From contig NZ_JAMXSF010000003.1 in assembly GCF_024124545.1 (NCBI RefSeq), positions 124,001-188,000 of the forward strand: a stretch of 64,000 nucleotides of DNA. The letters are read 5' to 3'. The DNA comes from Pseudoalteromonas sp. XMcav2-N. Its GTDB lineage: Bacteria > Pseudomonadota > Gammaproteobacteria > Enterobacterales > Alteromonadaceae. The number at the start of each line of letters is the position of its first letter. The stretch's first letter is position 1. The notes under the pieces are model-generated. The model was not told the origin of the DNA and did no database searches. It worked only from the letters and a program-made list of their open reading frames with translations. This document shows, piece after piece, positions 62,922 to 64,000 of this stretch. Both the position numbers and the translations under genes were made by a program.

Positions 62922-64000
62922 CTATCTTGTTTTTTGCAGTACTTCTTGCTCATTGATGATAGTGAATTTATTACGGGTACCATAAATAACAGACACAGTG
63001 CCATCATTATTGTTATCTCCGGCGCTAACATCCTCTTTAGGCACGCCAATTATCACATCATCATACCCATCATTATTCAGGTCGCCGGTCGCAATGGCAT
63101 AGCCATAATGGTCATCGGTTTCTAAAGAGCCAGTGATTGTAGCTAAGCCCTGGTGAAAACTTTTTATATTTGAATAACTCAACCCAGATCGCGAGCCAAA
63201 AATGATGTCAACTTTGCCGGCATTATCTTTACCATTCAAGTCTTCTGTTGGCGACCCGACCGCCAGGTCATCGTACCCATCATTATTGAAGTCTCCATGT
63301 GCGACGCTGTAACCGAACTTGTCATCTTTTTCCGCACTACCTGGAACCCCGGACTTGTCCTGATGGAACTCCTGAACCGTGCTTTTTCTTAACTTACTGC
63401 TGCTACCATATATAACAAACACATTACCATCATTGTTGTTACCTCCTGAGCCAAGATCTTCATAGGGAACGCCAACAACAAGGTCACCATAATTATCGCC
63501 ATTAAAGTTACCTATTGTCAGTGACCAGCCAAGTCTGTCATTAGCTTCCGCCGATCCGGGGATCTCTGAATTATCACCATGAATAGTCTGATAGCCCGAG
63601 GTACTCAGGCCCGAGCTGCGGCCGTACATGATAGTGGCATGGCCAGTATCATCATCACCACCAATATCTTCATAAGGAGCACCAATAGCCAGTTCAGCAT
63701 AACCATCACCATTGATATCTCCAGCTGCAAGAGAAAACCCGAAGTGGTCGTCTTTTTCAACCTTCATACCACCAAATTTGCCTTGATGGAAAGACTGCTC
63801 TTCTACGCCAGAGCCGTTAAGGATCCCACTACTGCGACCATAGAGCACATGTATCATGCCGTCATTGTTATTATCACCATCGTTTACATCTTCTTTCGGT
63901 ACACCAATGGCCAGGTCATCATAGTTATCGCCATCAAAGTCCCCTGCGGCAAGTGCAAAGCCAAAATGGTCATCTTTTTCAGGAGACCCAGCAACTCCTC
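62922..64000 (-). CDS. FG-GAP repeat protein (integrin alpha-like propeller), 5' end outside window
   Basis: The minus-strand frame is open to the window edge, so this is a C-terminal fragment of at least 358 residues. It has six or so FG-GAP units with Ca-binding loops: GDINGDGYAELAIG, GNFNGDNYGDLVVG, GDFNNDGYDDLAVG, GDLNNDGYDDVIIG, each followed by F/Y-G-x-x-x-x-L. These form a seven-bladed propeller typical of large secreted adhesins or enzymes. The apparent Met near 63857 is internal, not a start. Its role may be adhesion or a carrier domain for a larger exoprotein. Confidence 0.85.
   Translation of the reverse strand, partial: GVAGSPEKDDHFGFALAAGDFDGDNYDDLAIGVPKEDVNDGDNNNDGMIHVLYGRSSGILNGSGVEEQSFHQGKFGGMKVEKDDHFGFSLAAGDINGDGYAELAIGAPYEDIGGDDDTGHATIMYGRSSGLSTSGYQTIHGDNSEIPGSAEANDRLGWSLTIGNFNGDNYGDLVVGVPYEDLGSGGNNNDGNVFVIYGSSSKLRKSTVQEFHQDKSGVPGSAEKDDKFGYSVAHGDFNNDGYDDLAVGSPTEDLNGKDNAGKVDIIFGSRSGLSYSNIKSFHQGLATITGSLETDDHYGYAIATGDLNNDGYDDVIIGVPKEDVSAGDNNNDGTVSVIYGTRNKFTIINEQEVLQKTR

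Noticed and set aside
63857..63857. Apparent Met start of the FG-GAP gene
   Set aside because: The same frame with further FG-GAP units continues to the window edge, so the Met is internal.
1..64000. tRNA, rRNA, CRISPR arrays, insertion sequences or prophage
   Set aside because: No cloverleaf, rRNA-like stretch, regular direct-repeat array, transposase or phage gene was seen.

Overview
The window reads as chromosomal DNA of a marine gammaproteobacterium, most likely Pseudoalteromonas or a close Alteromonadales relative. This is inferred from gene content and order, not from a database search. The signs are a TonB-dependent receptor followed by a phosphatase, LiuR-type operators on etf and bkd genes, a seqA-pgm / ybfF-DUF2788-ybfE-fldA-fur block colinear with E. 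coli, and many secreted hydrolases. No rRNA, tRNA, CRISPR array, insertion sequence or prophage was seen.

Region by region. 0-3 kb: the start of trhO (cut by the window edge), a DEAD-box helicase and a CvfB-like S1 protein. 3-8.7 kb: an acetyltransferase, small membrane or SUKH-like orphans, a cPLA2/patatin-like lipase and a VanZ remnant. 8.7-18 kb: a haem-motif lipoprotein, a Prx5 peroxiredoxin, a winged-helix regulator with a membrane partner, a PAS protein and a TonB receptor-phosphatase operon. 18-28 kb: etfBA divergent from etf-QO, a thioesterase, an OmpV-like porin, a REC-PilZ regulator, trmO, proS and an LpxH-like hydrolase. 28-34 kb: a NatAB-type ABC transporter with DUF3025, an M28 peptidase and a metal transporter behind a Fur-box-like site.

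34-43 kb is the most coherent system: an ECF11 sigma factor with its ChrR anti-sigma and an eight-gene lipid-modification operon (SnoaL-like, SDR, flavin amine oxidase, DUF1365, cyclopropane synthase, DUF2878, chalcone-isomerase-like, DUF3833). A LON-domain gene lies just upstream of the sigma gene. Three near-identical promoter elements, TGATCY-N16-CGTATWAC, stand before the LON gene, the sigma gene and the operon, so one regulator probably drives all three units.

43-52.8 kb: the branched-chain keto-acid dehydrogenase operon with a LiuR-like operator, astE, pgm-seqA, and the ybfF to fur block. LiuR-like palindromes at both etf and bkd join branched-chain amino acid oxidation to its electron-transfer chain.

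52.8-64 kb is an accessory region. It holds a decayed receiver-domain fragment, orphan secreted and membrane proteins, an alkaline phosphatase, and a group of exported proteins: a Cys-repeat protein, an Fn3 plus fascin-like trefoil protein, two PI-PLC-like proteins and an FG-GAP protein that runs off the window. One PI-PLC-like protein has six repeats of about 50 residues inserted inside its catalytic barrel.
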